Source of the DNA: Poriferisodalis sp026713105
GTDB lineage: Bacteria > Actinomycetota > Acidimicrobiia > Acidimicrobiales > Poriferisodalaceae
Direction of reading: 5' to 3'
Assembly: GCA_965115995.1 (NCBI GenBank)
Contig: OZ220472.1
Location: forward strand, 930,001 to 994,000
DNA: 64,000 nt
Shown: positions 52,302 through 60,267 of the stretch, one piece after another
How the letters are laid out: each line of letters starts with the position of its first letter
Position numbering within the stretch: the stretch's first letter is position 1
The notes under the pieces: model-generated
Told to the model about the DNA's origin: nothing
Databases searched by the model: none
What the model saw: the letters and a program-made list of their open reading frames with translations, nothing else
Translations under genes and position numbers: made by a program

Positions 52302-53185
52302 CCGAGCTGGCGCAGAACCTCATCGACGGTCTCGGCCGGGGCAGCATCTATGCGCTGCTGGCACTGGGTGTCGCGGTCGTCTTCGGCGTCATGCACCTGC
52401 TGAATTTCGCCCATGGCGAGCTCATCACTGTCGGCGGCTATGTCGCGCTGTGGACGCTGGGGCGCGAGTGGTCGTGGTACATCGTCACGCCGCTGATCGT
52501 GCTGAGCGCCGTGCTGACCTCGTTGGCGATCGAGCGGGTGGCCTTCTCGCGAGTGCGGGGCAGCTCCGACTTCACGCTGCTGCTGACGTCGTTCGGCGTG
52601 CACTTCGTCATCTCCGCGATCTTCCTGCTGTACGTGTCGGCCTCGGTCAAGCCGTTCCACCGGCCCTCATGGGTGACGAACACCTACTCGGTCGGCCCGC
52701 TCAACATCGAGGTGTACGACACCGTGGTCATCGTGGTGACGGTCATCACGCTGATCGGCACGACTCTGCTGCTGCAGCGGACCATGTTCGGGTTGTCGCT
52801 GCGGGCGGCTGCCGCCGACTTCGACACTGCTCGGCTGATGGGCGTGCGCTCCGACACCGTGATCCGAGGGGCGTTTGCCCTCTCGGGACTGCTGGCGGGC
52901 ATTGCCGGGGTGTTCTGGCTGATGCGAGCCGGCAGCATCAGCCCCAGTGCTGGAATCACCCCGATGCTCAAGGGCGTGCTGGCTGCGCTCATCGGCGGTT
53001 TGGGCAGTCTCCGGGGAGCGGTGATCGGCGGACTTATGCTGGGGCTGGCTGAGGTCCTGCTGCGCTCACGCCTGCCCGACAGCGTCGCCAGCCTCACCGA
53101 GGGCGTGGTGTTCCTGCTGATCGCCCTGCTGTTCATCTTCAGGCCGCAGGGCCTCGTCACCGTCAAGCACGCTGTGCGGGTCTGA
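52298..53185 (+). CDS. livH: ABC transporter permease LivH
   Basis: A 295-residue membrane permease with about eight hydrophobic segments. It shows GSIYALLALGVAVVFGVMHLLNFAHGELITVGGYVAL, the hallmark N-terminal stretch of LivH, ATM-like loop LRAAAADFDTARLMGV, and GITPMLKGVLAALIGGLGSLRGAVIGGLMLG. The GTG at 52298 overlaps the livF stop (GTGA), which fixes the start. Confidence 0.93.
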   Translation: MTELAQNLIDGLGRGSIYALLALGVAVVFGVMHLLNFAHGELITVGGYVALWTLGREWSWYIVTPLIVLSAVLTSLAIERVAFSRVRGSSDFTLLLTSFGVHFVISAIFLLYVSASVKPFHRPSWVTNTYSVGPLNIEVYDTVVIVVTVITLIGTTLLLQRTMFGLSLRAAAADFDTARLMGVRSDTVIRGAFALSGLLAGIAGVFWLMRAGSISPSAGITPMLKGVLAALIGGLGSLRGAVIGGLMLGLAEVLLRSRLPDSVASLTEGVVFLLIALLFIFRPQGLVTVKHAVRV

Positions 53186-53198
53186 TCGGTCGGGTTCG

Positions 53199-55085
53199 AT
53201 GTTCCCCCGACTCGGACGTGACGTTGGCTTCCCCCTCGCGGGATGCGCCCTGCTCTTCGCAGTCTTCGTGGCCGGCGGGCTGATCTATCAGAGCTTTCAG
53301 GGCCGAGCCGCCGAACGCCTGGTGACGGTCATGCTGATCGACGCCATCATCGTGCTCGGTATCCAGATCTATGTCGGAAACACCGGCGTGCTGTCGTTCG
53401 GCCACATCGGCTTCGGCGCGATCGCCGGCTACGCGTTCGCGGTCTTCGCCATCAGCCCCGAAGAGAAGCTCAAGCGCATTCCCGACGCTCCATTCGGCTT
53501 GAACGAAGTCGTCCTCAACCCGGTGCTGGCCGGTGCGGTCGCCATCGGCGTGACGATGATCGTCGCGCTCGTCGTGGGCATCGGACTAGCGCGCTCGGGC
53601 GCGGAATCCGGCGCTGTCGCGGCCACCGTGATCACCCTCGCGTTGCTGTTCGTCACCCACGAGGTGGCTCGCAACTGGCCCGACTTGACCGGCGGAAACC
53701 GTGCGGGCCTCACGTTCAAGATCGGGGCAGCGCTCGACAGCAGGCTCCCGATCTACCTGTGCCTGCTGGGAGCATTGATCCTTGCGCGGCTCTTCGCTCA
53801 GAGTCGCAGCGGCAAGCTGGCCGTAGCCGCCCGCGAAGACAATCTGGCCGCACGCGCCATGGGTGTCAATCCGCTCGTTCAGCAGACCGCAGCGCTGCTC
53901 ATCTCGGTCATCGTCGTGAGCGTCGGCTCGTCGCTGAGGGTGTACGAGAACGGCTCGATCCTGCCCGACAACTTCTTCTTCAGCTACACGCTGCTGACAC
54001 TGGCCATGCTGATCGTGGGCGGGCGCAACAGCGTCACGGGCGCGCTCGTCGGCGTCGCAGTGATGACCGTCGGGCGCGAATTCGCCCGACGCCTGGGCCA
54101 GGACGGCTTCGAGGTGTTCGGCCTCAGTCTTGATGCCGGACCGCTCGACTGGGTATTCCGCGAGAACCTGCAAACAGTGTTCTTGGGCCTGGCAATGCTC
54201 GGTTTCATGATCTTCCGATCCGACGGCCTGGTTGGGGACTGGGAGCTGGATGGGTGGCTCTGGCGTCGTTGGAATGGCCGCAAGTCCCCCGAACGGCCCG
54301 AACCGCTGGCTGAGGTCGCGCCGGTGGGATTGCACGCTGAGGTACCTCATGAAGGCGCAATCCTCGAGGTGGGCGACATCGTTGTCGATTTCGGCGGCTT
54401 CAGGGCGCTCGACGGGGCTGGTCTCAGCGTGGCGCCTGATGAGGTCGTCGGGCTGATCGGCCCGAACGGCGCCGGCAAGACGACGCTGGTGAACGTCATC
54501 ACGGGCATGGTTGAACCTGCCGAAGGCTGGTTCAGGCTCGGCGAGCGCGACCTGAGGACCGAGTCGAGCCACGAGATCGCCCGTGCCGGATTGCTGCGGA
54601 CGTTCCAGAATCTGCGGCTGTTCGGCGCGCTGACCGTGCGCCAGAACGTGGATCTGGCCAGCCGCGTGGCAGCCCGGCACCGGCCAGGGACCCATCCGTC
54701 GGTGGATGCACTCGTAGCCGAAGCCGGCCTGTGGGAGGTACGGGACCGCCGCGCCCGAGAGCTCGACTACGGCAGTGCCCGGCGACTGGAATTGGCCCGT
54801 GCAGCGGCCATGGCGCCCTCGTACTTGCTGCTGGACGAGCCCACGAGCGGCATGAGCGATGCCGAGTCCGACGAGATGATCCGGCGAATTCGGCACATGG
54901 CCGCGGCGGTCGACGCCGGCGTGTTGGTGATCGACCATGATCTCAACTTCATCACCGGCATCAGCGACCGGATCTACGTGCTCGATCAGGGCCACGTGAT
55001 CAGCGTGGGCACTCCCGACGAGGTGCAGGCCGACCCGGCCGTGCGGGCGGCGTACCTCGGCACCGAGAGCGACGCTCAAACCTGA
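53199..55085 (+). CDS. Fused ABC transporter permease-ATPase (LivM-LivG)
   Basis: A 628-residue fusion. Residues 1-340 are a LivM permease with about nine segments (LGIQIYVGNTGVLSFGHIGFGAIAGYAF, AAREDNLAARAMGVN, ILPDNFFFSYTLLTLAMLIVGGRNSVTGALVG). A ~45-residue linker follows, then a LivG ATPase (385-628) with Walker A GPNGAGKTT, signature LDYGSARRLELARAAAMAP in place of LSYGQ, and Walker B LLLDEPTSGMSD. The fused form completes the transporter without separate livM and livG. Immediately followed by repeat copy B. Confidence 0.92.
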   Translation: MFPRLGRDVGFPLAGCALLFAVFVAGGLIYQSFQGRAAERLVTVMLIDAIIVLGIQIYVGNTGVLSFGHIGFGAIAGYAFAVFAISPEEKLKRIPDAPFGLNEVVLNPVLAGAVAIGVTMIVALVVGIGLARSGAESGAVAATVITLALLFVTHEVARNWPDLTGGNRAGLTFKIGAALDSRLPIYLCLLGALILARLFAQSRSGKLAVAAREDNLAARAMGVNPLVQQTAALLISVIVVSVGSSLRVYENGSILPDNFFFSYTLLTLAMLIVGGRNSVTGALVGVAVMTVGREFARRLGQDGFEVFGLSLDAGPLDWVFRENLQTVFLGLAMLGFMIFRSDGLVGDWELDGWLWRRWNGRKSPERPEPLAEVAPVGLHAEVPHEGAILEVGDIVVDFGGFRALDGAGLSVAPDEVVGLIGPNGAGKTTLVNVITGMVEPAEGWFRLGERDLRTESSHEIARAGLLRTFQNLRLFGALTVRQNVDLASRVAARHRPGTHPSVDALVAEAGLWEVRDRRARELDYGSARRLELARAAAMAPSYLLLDEPTSGMSDAESDEMIRRIRHMAAAVDAGVLVIDHDLNFITGISDRIYVLDQGHVISVGTPDEVQADPAVRAAYLGTESDAQT

Positions 55086-55150
55086 GGCTGAGCCGATCGG
55101 CGAAGCCGTGGCCCGAGCGGCCCGTGAGCGCAGCGAACGAGAGCGGGAGA
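55084..55150 (+). repeat. Dispersed 66-bp repeat, copy B (downstream of the liv operon)
   Basis: Begins inside the stop region of the LivM-LivG gene. Same block order as copy A and nearly identical to copy C. It also contains GGCCCGAGCGGCCC and a CGGC-GAA-GCCG hairpin, so it may act as a 3' mRNA element or terminator of the operon. Confidence 0.8.
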
Positions 55151-55258
55151 CAAATGGTGCGACAACGGAACGGTTCGCCCGTCTGAAAGGTGTCTGGCTG
55201 AGTACTCTCGGAAAGTGTCGGCGCGGTAGCACCCGGACTGCGGCGATGTGAGGGTGAG

Positions 55259-55996
55259 ATGAGTACGTCAACGCTGGAACGCACAGATCAATTGCAGCGC
55301 ATCTGGGAAGAAGGCGATCCCGACATTCCCGCCGAGTTCCACGAGCTGCTCGTGCGGATGCTGAGCTACCACGTCGAGAACAGCGCGAACCCCCACTACA
55401 CGGAGTTGCTCACCAAGCTGTGGGACCGCTGCCTGCGCTTTGCGCCCGACGAGGCCACCAAGGGACTGCTGGTCAAGCTGATGCAGCAGGAAGTAGAGCA
55501 CGGGATCATCAATGCACAGATCCTGGCCGGGCTCGGCGTCGACCATGTCGACCGTCCCATTGAGCAGTACGCGTTCCGGCACCCGATGGAGACGTTCTGC
55601 GACCTGTCGTACTTCCATGCGCTCATCGACCGGGTTGGCGTGTACATCGGCGAGACGTGGGACGGCGTGCCCTACAAGCCGCTGCTCGATATCGCCACGC
55701 GGGTGCACAAAGAAGAGCTCTTCCACTGCACCCTCGGGCTGCGGAACCTCCGCCTGATCTGCAAGACGCCCGACGGGCTTGCCGAGGCGAACGAGAAGAT
55801 CAACTTCTGGTGGCCCGCCGCACTGGACATGTTCGGCCGGTCCGATTCCGACTTCGGCGATGCGTACGTGCGCTGGGGCCTGCGGAAGAAGAACAACGCC
55901 GACCTTCGCCGCCAGTACATCGCCGACACGAGGCCGTTGCTCACCGAGCTCGGGATCGAGGTACCGCCGAACCGGTTGAACCGCCGGTTCTTGTAG
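55259..55996 (+). CDS. PaaA-like diiron protein (phenylacetyl-CoA epoxidase family)
   Basis: A 245-residue ferritin-like protein. The two iron-binding ExxH motifs are visible as QQEVEHGIINA (about residue 82) and HKEELFHCTLGLRN (about 155); TKGLLVKLMQQE and FCDLSYFHALIDRVG fit the phenylacetic-acid catabolic oxygenase family (PaaA/PaaC fold). No paaB, C, D or E lies nearby, so the standard epoxidase complex is not encoded here. ATG start with GAGGGTGAG upstream. A role in another hydroxylation or in diiron oxygen chemistry is possible. Confidence 0.75.
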   Translation: MSTSTLERTDQLQRIWEEGDPDIPAEFHELLVRMLSYHVENSANPHYTELLTKLWDRCLRFAPDEATKGLLVKLMQQEVEHGIINAQILAGLGVDHVDRPIEQYAFRHPMETFCDLSYFHALIDRVGVYIGETWDGVPYKPLLDIATRVHKEELFHCTLGLRNLRLICKTPDGLAEANEKINFWWPAALDMFGRSDSDFGDAYVRWGLRKKNNADLRRQYIADTRPLLTELGIEVPPNRLNRRFL

Positions 55997-56041
55997 AAGA
56001 AGCGCGGACCGGAGAACCTTCCCGTTGAGTCACCTATTCAT

Positions 56042-56107
56042 TTCCCGCTCTTGTTCGCTGCGCTCACGGGCCGCTCGGGCCACGGCTTCGCCGTTCGGCT
56101 CAGCCTC
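56042..56107 (-). repeat. Dispersed 66-bp repeat, copy C
   Basis: Reverse-complement copy in the 121-bp gap between the PaaA-like gene and the next ORF; the closest relative of copy B. It fills most of that gap, which otherwise shows nothing. Confidence 0.8.
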
Positions 56108-56117
56108 TTGACGGGCC

Positions 56118-56411
56118 ATGGACCCTGCGGCCGCGGGCGGACTTGCGATCAAGGTGACGCGCCCGGCGCCCGAAGTGGCGTTCATCGAGACGTCGTCATC
56201 GGCGCATTGGGAGTGCTTTTGGGTGGCCGAGGGCGAGCACACGCTTGTCGTCGGTGCATTCGACCGGGGCGACCGCTCGACGCCGGAGCCTCGGGTGCAG
56301 GTGATGAACAAGCCCTACGGCTGGGACATGCAGCCGGCTTCTGACCCGCCGTCAGCCGGCGACGATCAGGATCTGCTGGTGCAGGTGTGGCAGCTGCTGA
56401 GCTCGAATTGA
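56118..56411 (+). CDS. Hypothetical protein, 97 residues
   Basis: No family recognised. The sequence begins AAAGGLAIKVTRPAPEVAF and contains SSAHWECFWVAEGEHTLVVGAF, DRSTPEPRVQVMNKPYGWDMQP and a C-terminal LLVQVWQLLSSN. It reads as a small beta-rich domain. It starts 10 bases after repeat copy C, and no SD is evident. Codon composition is like its neighbours, but evidence beyond an open frame is limited. Confidence 0.5.
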   Translation: MDPAAAGGLAIKVTRPAPEVAFIETSSSAHWECFWVAEGEHTLVVGAFDRGDRSTPEPRVQVMNKPYGWDMQPASDPPSAGDDQDLLVQVWQLLSSN

Positions 56412-56461
56412 GCGTGTTGGGCTGCAGAGTCGGGCGGAATCATGGGTAGCGAGGCATCAGG

Positions 56462-56914
56462 ATGAACCTGGAGACGCTGGGCCAAGTGCTGGTCGAGACC
56501 GAGGTGGTGGTGGAGCCCGCCTCGGTGGCGCTGCTCGTCGATGCGCTGGGCACGCCCCACGCGCCGGAGGTGGCGCTGCGGCTGCCGTTCTTCGGGCCGA
56601 CGGTGGGAGGTGGCGACTCGGTGGTCGGGCCCATCGAGCTCAGCCTCGAGCGGGGTCTCGCCGGCGGCCAGTCGTTCGAATGGCACCGTTCGTTCCGTCC
56701 GGGCGAGCGAGTGTCGGTGGTGGTGTCGGTGGAGGACATCATCGACAAGGGGACGCTGCACCTGGCCACGGTGCTGTCGGAGTATCGAGACTCCGACGGC
56801 GAGCTGATCCAGCGGCAGCGGACGGTGTTCGTGGAACGCAAGCCGGCCGACGAGCGGGCGCAGAAAGCCGCCGCAAACGACGGCGGCGAGGCGGGGGAGC
56901 CCGGCGATGAATGA
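56462..56914 (+). CDS. FAS1-like / MaoC N-terminal hotdog dehydratase subunit
   Basis: A 150-residue protein of the N-terminal dehydratase type (MaoC_dehydrat_N): LRLPFFGPTVGGGDSVVGPIEL, FEWHRSFRPGERVSVVVSVEDI, LATVLSEYRDSDGELIQRQRTVFVERKP. It typically pairs with a MaoC protein to form a hetero-dimeric enoyl-CoA hydratase; that partner is the next gene, overlapping by 8 bases. An Ala/Glu-rich tail follows. Confidence 0.78.
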   Translation: MNLETLGQVLVETEVVVEPASVALLVDALGTPHAPEVALRLPFFGPTVGGGDSVVGPIELSLERGLAGGQSFEWHRSFRPGERVSVVVSVEDIIDKGTLHLATVLSEYRDSDGELIQRQRTVFVERKPADERAQKAAANDGGEAGEPGDE

Positions 56915-57299
56915 ACAGCGCACAAGCGACTTGGAGTTGACCCCCTCAACCGCTCCGGCGGTCACCTCCGAGGCCATGCGCAGCTTCGTCGACGGCGTGA
57001 GTGACCCCAATCCGGTGCACACCGACCCGGAGTTCGCAGCCAAGGCCGGGTTGCCCGATGTAGTGGTGCAGGCCTCGCACACGACCGCAATCGCGCTGGA
57101 TGCGCTCGTGGCTCAGTTCGGCGTCGACGCGATCCTGAACCTCGACGTCCGGCTGCGCGGACCGATCTTTCCTGGCGATGAGGTGACGGTGTCGCCGGTG
57201 AGCTTTGGCGAGCTGGATCGAGGCGTGGAGTTGCGCAACCAGCGGGGCGATGTGGTCGCCACGGGCATCGTGGTGATGCGTGGCGATCCCGACGAGTGA
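56907..57299 (+). CDS. MaoC-like enoyl-CoA hydratase subunit
   Basis: A 130-residue hotdog protein with the hydratase-2 motif FVDGVSDPNPVHTDPEFAAKAGLPDVVVQASHTTAIALD (catalytic Asp and His), and LDVRLRGPIFPGDEVTVSPVSF. It hydrates enoyl-CoA with the preceding subunit. Normal length for a one-domain MaoC. An operon with the previous gene; a strong ribosome site follows and leads into an ECH remnant. Confidence 0.87.
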   Translation: MNEQRTSDLELTPSTAPAVTSEAMRSFVDGVSDPNPVHTDPEFAAKAGLPDVVVQASHTTAIALDALVAQFGVDAILNLDVRLRGPIFPGDEVTVSPVSFGELDRGVELRNQRGDVVATGIVVMRGDPDE

Positions 57300-57335
57300 C
57301 CTGCACGAGCGAGCGCCGACGACAGGGGAGAACAC

Positions 57336-57413
57336 ATGAGCTATGAGCACCTGCTGACCGAGGGCGCCAACGCATTCCTCGAACGCCGCGCCCCCGACTG
57401 GCAAGCCCGCTAG
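57336..57413 (+). pseudogene. Remnant of an enoyl-CoA hydratase (internal deletion)
   Basis: ATG at 57336 with AGGGGAG upstream opens a 25-codon frame. It reads MSYEHLL, a usual crotonase N-terminus, directly followed by TEGANAFLERRAPDWQAR, the standard C-terminal end of the same family. About 230 residues (the whole catalytic part) seem to have been deleted in frame, leaving the ends joined. It sits between MaoC and YjbR genes. A functional micro-peptide is unlikely; this is most simply a deletion scar. Confidence 0.6.
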
Positions 57414-57427
57414 AGCACGGCCGCAGG

Positions 57428-57796
57428 ATGGCAACGTTTGACGACGTGCGGCGGCTCGGGATGGCACTGCCCGAGATGACCGAGTCCACCTCGTATGGGA
57501 CGCCGGCGTTGAAGGTCCGCAAGAAACTCGTGTGTCGCATGTGGAGCGAGCGCGAATACAACCGCGATGACGTACACGACACTGAGGTGCTGGTGTTGTT
57601 CTGCGAGCTGGAGATGAAGCCGGTCCTGCTCGACAACCATCCCAGCGTGCTGTTCACCGTGTCCCACTACGACGGGTACGGCGCCGTGTTGGTCCGCATG
57701 GCTGACGTGGACCTCGACGACCTAGCCGATTGGCTCGAGGAGAGCTACCGGCACCGAGCGCCTCCGACCCTCGTACGCCAGCTCGACGCCGACTAG
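57428..57796 (+). CDS. MmcQ/YjbR family protein
   Basis: A 122-residue protein of the MmcQ/YjbR (CyaY-like fold) family: VRRLGMALPEMTESTSYGTPALKVRKKLVCRMW and the C-terminal VLVRMADVDLDDLADWLEESYRHRAPPTLVRQL. Thought to be a small DNA- or cofactor-binding domain; function unknown. It begins 14 bases after the ECH remnant. Confidence 0.85.
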   Translation: MATFDDVRRLGMALPEMTESTSYGTPALKVRKKLVCRMWSEREYNRDDVHDTEVLVLFCELEMKPVLLDNHPSVLFTVSHYDGYGAVLVRMADVDLDDLADWLEESYRHRAPPTLVRQLDAD

Positions 57797-57847
57797 CAGG
57801 GTCCTGCGCCAACACGAATCTCGCCGTCACGCACCACACTGGTGGCC

Positions 57848-59521
57848 ATGGATGATGCGATGACGCTTGAAGCGAGCGCGAACCAGCCGCCGCCGCTCGA
57901 ACCGTACGACCTCTTCGCGAGCGACCCGGTGCTCGGTGCGGCCATGGAACGCGAGGGCGGCGACCGTGAGACGATGGCTGCGTTCGGCAAGTCGGTGGGC
58001 ACCGGCGAAGTGTTCGAGTGGGGCTTCCTGGCCAACCGGCACTCGCCCGAGCTCGCAACCCATGATCGCTTCGGCAACCGCATCGACGAGGTGAAGTACC
58101 ACCCCGCGTATCACTCGTTGCTCGAGATGTCGGTCTCAGCGGGCATTCATTGCATGCGCCACGAGTCTCTGCCGGGCGATGGCGGTGCGGTGACGCGCAA
58201 CGCACTGATGTACCTGGTGAGTCAGGTCGAGGTGGGCCACGGCTGCCCGACCTCGATGACCTCGGCGGCGCTCGGGGCGCTCGATCACCAACCGGAGCTT
58301 GCCGAGACATGGCGGCCGCGCCTGGTGTCGCGCAACTACGACGCCCGCCTCGTCGAACCGTCGACCAAGTCGGGCTGCCTCGTCGGCATGGGCATGACCG
58401 AGCGGCAGGGCGGCTCGGACGTGCGGGCCAACACCTCAATCGCCGAGCCCGTCGGCGCGTCCGCCGCAGGTTTGGAGGGCGCCCACTTGCTGCAGGGCCA
58501 CAAGTGGTTCACCTCCGCCCCGATGTGCGATGCCTTCTTGGTGCTGGCCCAGGCGCCCAAGGGGCTCTCGTGCTTCCTGGTGCCGCGGGTGCTGCCCGAT
58601 GGGCAGCGCAACGGTCTGCGGTTCATGCGACTCAAGGACAAGCTCGGCAACCGGTCCAACGCGTCGGGCGAGCTGGAATTCGACGACGCGCTGGCGCAGA
58701 TGGTGGGCCCCGAGGGGCGCGGCGTGCCCACGATCATCGACATGGTCAATGCCACCCGGGTCGACGTCGCCATCTGGGCCGTGTCGCTGATGCGCCAAGC
58801 GGTCGCCCAGGCGGGCTGGCACGCGGCGCATCGCAGCGCGTTCGGTTCGAAATTGATCGACAAGCCGCTGATGGTGAACGTGCTCGCCGACTTGGAGCTC
58901 GAAGTCGAGACGGCGACGCTGATGATGGCGCAGATGTCAGGCGCCTTCGACCGGGCGCCGACCGATCCCGACGAGGCCGCGTTCTCGCGCCTCGCGACCG
59001 CGGTGGGCAAGTACTGGCTGACGAAGCGCTCGAGCCCAGTCGTGCGCGAAGCACTGGAGTGCGTGGGCGGCAACGGCTACGTCGAGGAGTCGATCCTGCC
59101 TCGCCTATACCGCGAGGCCCCGCTCAACGCCATCTGGGAGGGCGCCGGCAACGTGATCGCGCTCGACGTGCTGCGAGCCATGGCCCGCTCTCCGCACAGT
59201 GTGGAAGCGTTTGCAGACCGGCTGGAACGCGCGAGGGGTGCGAACGCCACGCTCGACCGGCACCTCGCCGATCTTCGCGCCGCAATAGGGGGCCACGATG
59301 ACGGTGCCTCGGGGGCGACGCGTGAAGCAGGCGCGCGCCGTCTCGTTGAGCAGATGGCCCAGTGCTGGGCAGCATCGCTGCTGGTGCAGCACGGCGATTC
59401 CGCGCTGGCCGAGGCGTACGTGCAGTCCCGTCTCGGCGGCGACTGGGGAAGCGAGCTTGGCACGCTCAATCCCACGGCCAGCTTGGGCCACATCGCCGCA
59501 CGAGCCGTCCCGTCCCGCTGA
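57848..59521 (+). CDS. Acyl-CoA dehydrogenase (AidB-like)
   Basis: A 557-residue flavoprotein with the acyl-CoA dehydrogenase fold and the extended size of AidB/isovaleryl-like members. It shows GCPTSMTSAALGAL, MGMTERQGGSDVRANTS, LQGHKWFTSAPMCDAFLVLAQ, RLKDKLGNRSNASGELEF, ALECVGGNGYVEESILPRLYREAPLNAIWEGAGNVIALDVLRAM, which carries the catalytic Glu region. ATG 57848 or GTG 57842 are both possible; a CACACT hexamer sits 7 nt before the ATG. Substrate unknown; probably acyl-CoA oxidation in this block. Confidence 0.88.
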   Translation: MDDAMTLEASANQPPPLEPYDLFASDPVLGAAMEREGGDRETMAAFGKSVGTGEVFEWGFLANRHSPELATHDRFGNRIDEVKYHPAYHSLLEMSVSAGIHCMRHESLPGDGGAVTRNALMYLVSQVEVGHGCPTSMTSAALGALDHQPELAETWRPRLVSRNYDARLVEPSTKSGCLVGMGMTERQGGSDVRANTSIAEPVGASAAGLEGAHLLQGHKWFTSAPMCDAFLVLAQAPKGLSCFLVPRVLPDGQRNGLRFMRLKDKLGNRSNASGELEFDDALAQMVGPEGRGVPTIIDMVNATRVDVAIWAVSLMRQAVAQAGWHAAHRSAFGSKLIDKPLMVNVLADLELEVETATLMMAQMSGAFDRAPTDPDEAAFSRLATAVGKYWLTKRSSPVVREALECVGGNGYVEESILPRLYREAPLNAIWEGAGNVIALDVLRAMARSPHSVEAFADRLERARGANATLDRHLADLRAAIGGHDDGASGATREAGARRLVEQMAQCWAASLLVQHGDSALAEAYVQSRLGGDWGSELGTLNPTASLGHIAARAVPSR

Positions 59522-59525
59522 TCGG

Positions 59526-59993
59526 CTACTCCTCAACGAGGCGGGCGGGGAAGCCGCCTTTCGAGATCGGACCCCAGCTCTCGATGTGCAGGCGCAGCAG
59601 CACCTTGTCTTGGCGGGTCATCGCCTCGCGGTATTCATCCCAGTCGGAATGCTCGCCGCTGATCACCCGGAAGTACTCGACCAGGCCGTCGAGAGCGTCG
59701 GGCAGGTCCACCACTTCGCCCCGGCACTCCAGTTGCACCCACTCGCCGTTCCAAGCATCGGACATCACGACCACCCACGCCTGGGAGTTGCGCCGAAGGT
59801 TCAGCGACTTGGCCCTGTCGGGGTAGCTGCTCACCAGCACGGCGTCGCCCTGGGGGTCGAGACCCATCGTGACGAGCGATGCCTGCGGGCGACCGTCCCG
59901 CCGGAGCGTGAGCAGCACGCCGTGGTGCCGTTCCCGCACGAACTCCAGCAGCGCTGCACGTTCCACCATGCGATCAGTCGCTATCGACACCAT
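59526..59993 (-). CDS. PPOX-class (pyridoxamine 5'-phosphate oxidase-like) flavoprotein, possibly F420-dependent
   Basis: A 155-residue split-barrel protein: HHGVLLTLRRDGRPQASLVTMGLDPQGDAVLVSSYPDRAKSLNLRRN, WVQLECRGEVVDLPDALDGLVEYFR and LLRLHIESWGPISKGGFPARLVE fit the PPOX class F420/FMN-binding family common in actinobacteria. ATG 59993 is preceded by GGAGGA; the frame runs on to 60209 through repeat copy D and is not used. Cofactor and substrate not resolved. Convergent with the dehydrogenase, 4 bases apart. Confidence 0.83.
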   Translation of the reverse strand: MVSIATDRMVERAALLEFVRERHHGVLLTLRRDGRPQASLVTMGLDPQGDAVLVSSYPDRAKSLNLRRNSQAWVVVMSDAWNGEWVQLECRGEVVDLPDALDGLVEYFRVISGEHSDWDEYREAMTRQDKVLLRLHIESWGPISKGGFPARLVEE

Positions 59994-60051
59994 CTGGTCC
60001 TCCCAATGGGCAGCGCAGACTGGCGCAACCCCTCGCTGTCGCACCCATTGT

Positions 60052-60117
60052 CTCCCGCTCTCGCTCGCTACGCTCGCGGGCCGCTCGGGCCACGGCTGCG
60101 CCGTGCGGCGCAACCTC
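60052..60117 (-). repeat. Dispersed 66-bp repeat, copy D
   Basis: Reverse-complement copy in the 274-bp divergent gap between the PPOX gene and the CoA transferase; the most diverged of the four. It lies about 60 bp upstream of the PPOX start, so it would be in that gene's promoter or 5' region. The rest of the gap shows no gene. Confidence 0.75.
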
Positions 60118-60267
60118 CTGGGCCATCCGAACAGCTCGGGCAGTCTCGCCGCTCGGCTGGCCAATCGGCGACTGTTTGGGCAGCTCGGTTGCCCAACGGT
60201 CCGCGCCACCCGCCCGCACAGGGAAGAATCGGCGTCGGGCGGCGCAACGTGCCGGCATGAATAAGGG

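Noticed and set aside
55151..55258. tRNA or other structured RNA in the gap after the liv operon
   Set aside because: I looked for cloverleaf arms and found none; only the dispersed repeat explains structure there.
53586..55271. Long minus-strand frame opposite the LivM-LivG gene
   Set aside because: Shadow of a high-GC gene; no domain, start site or spacing supports it.
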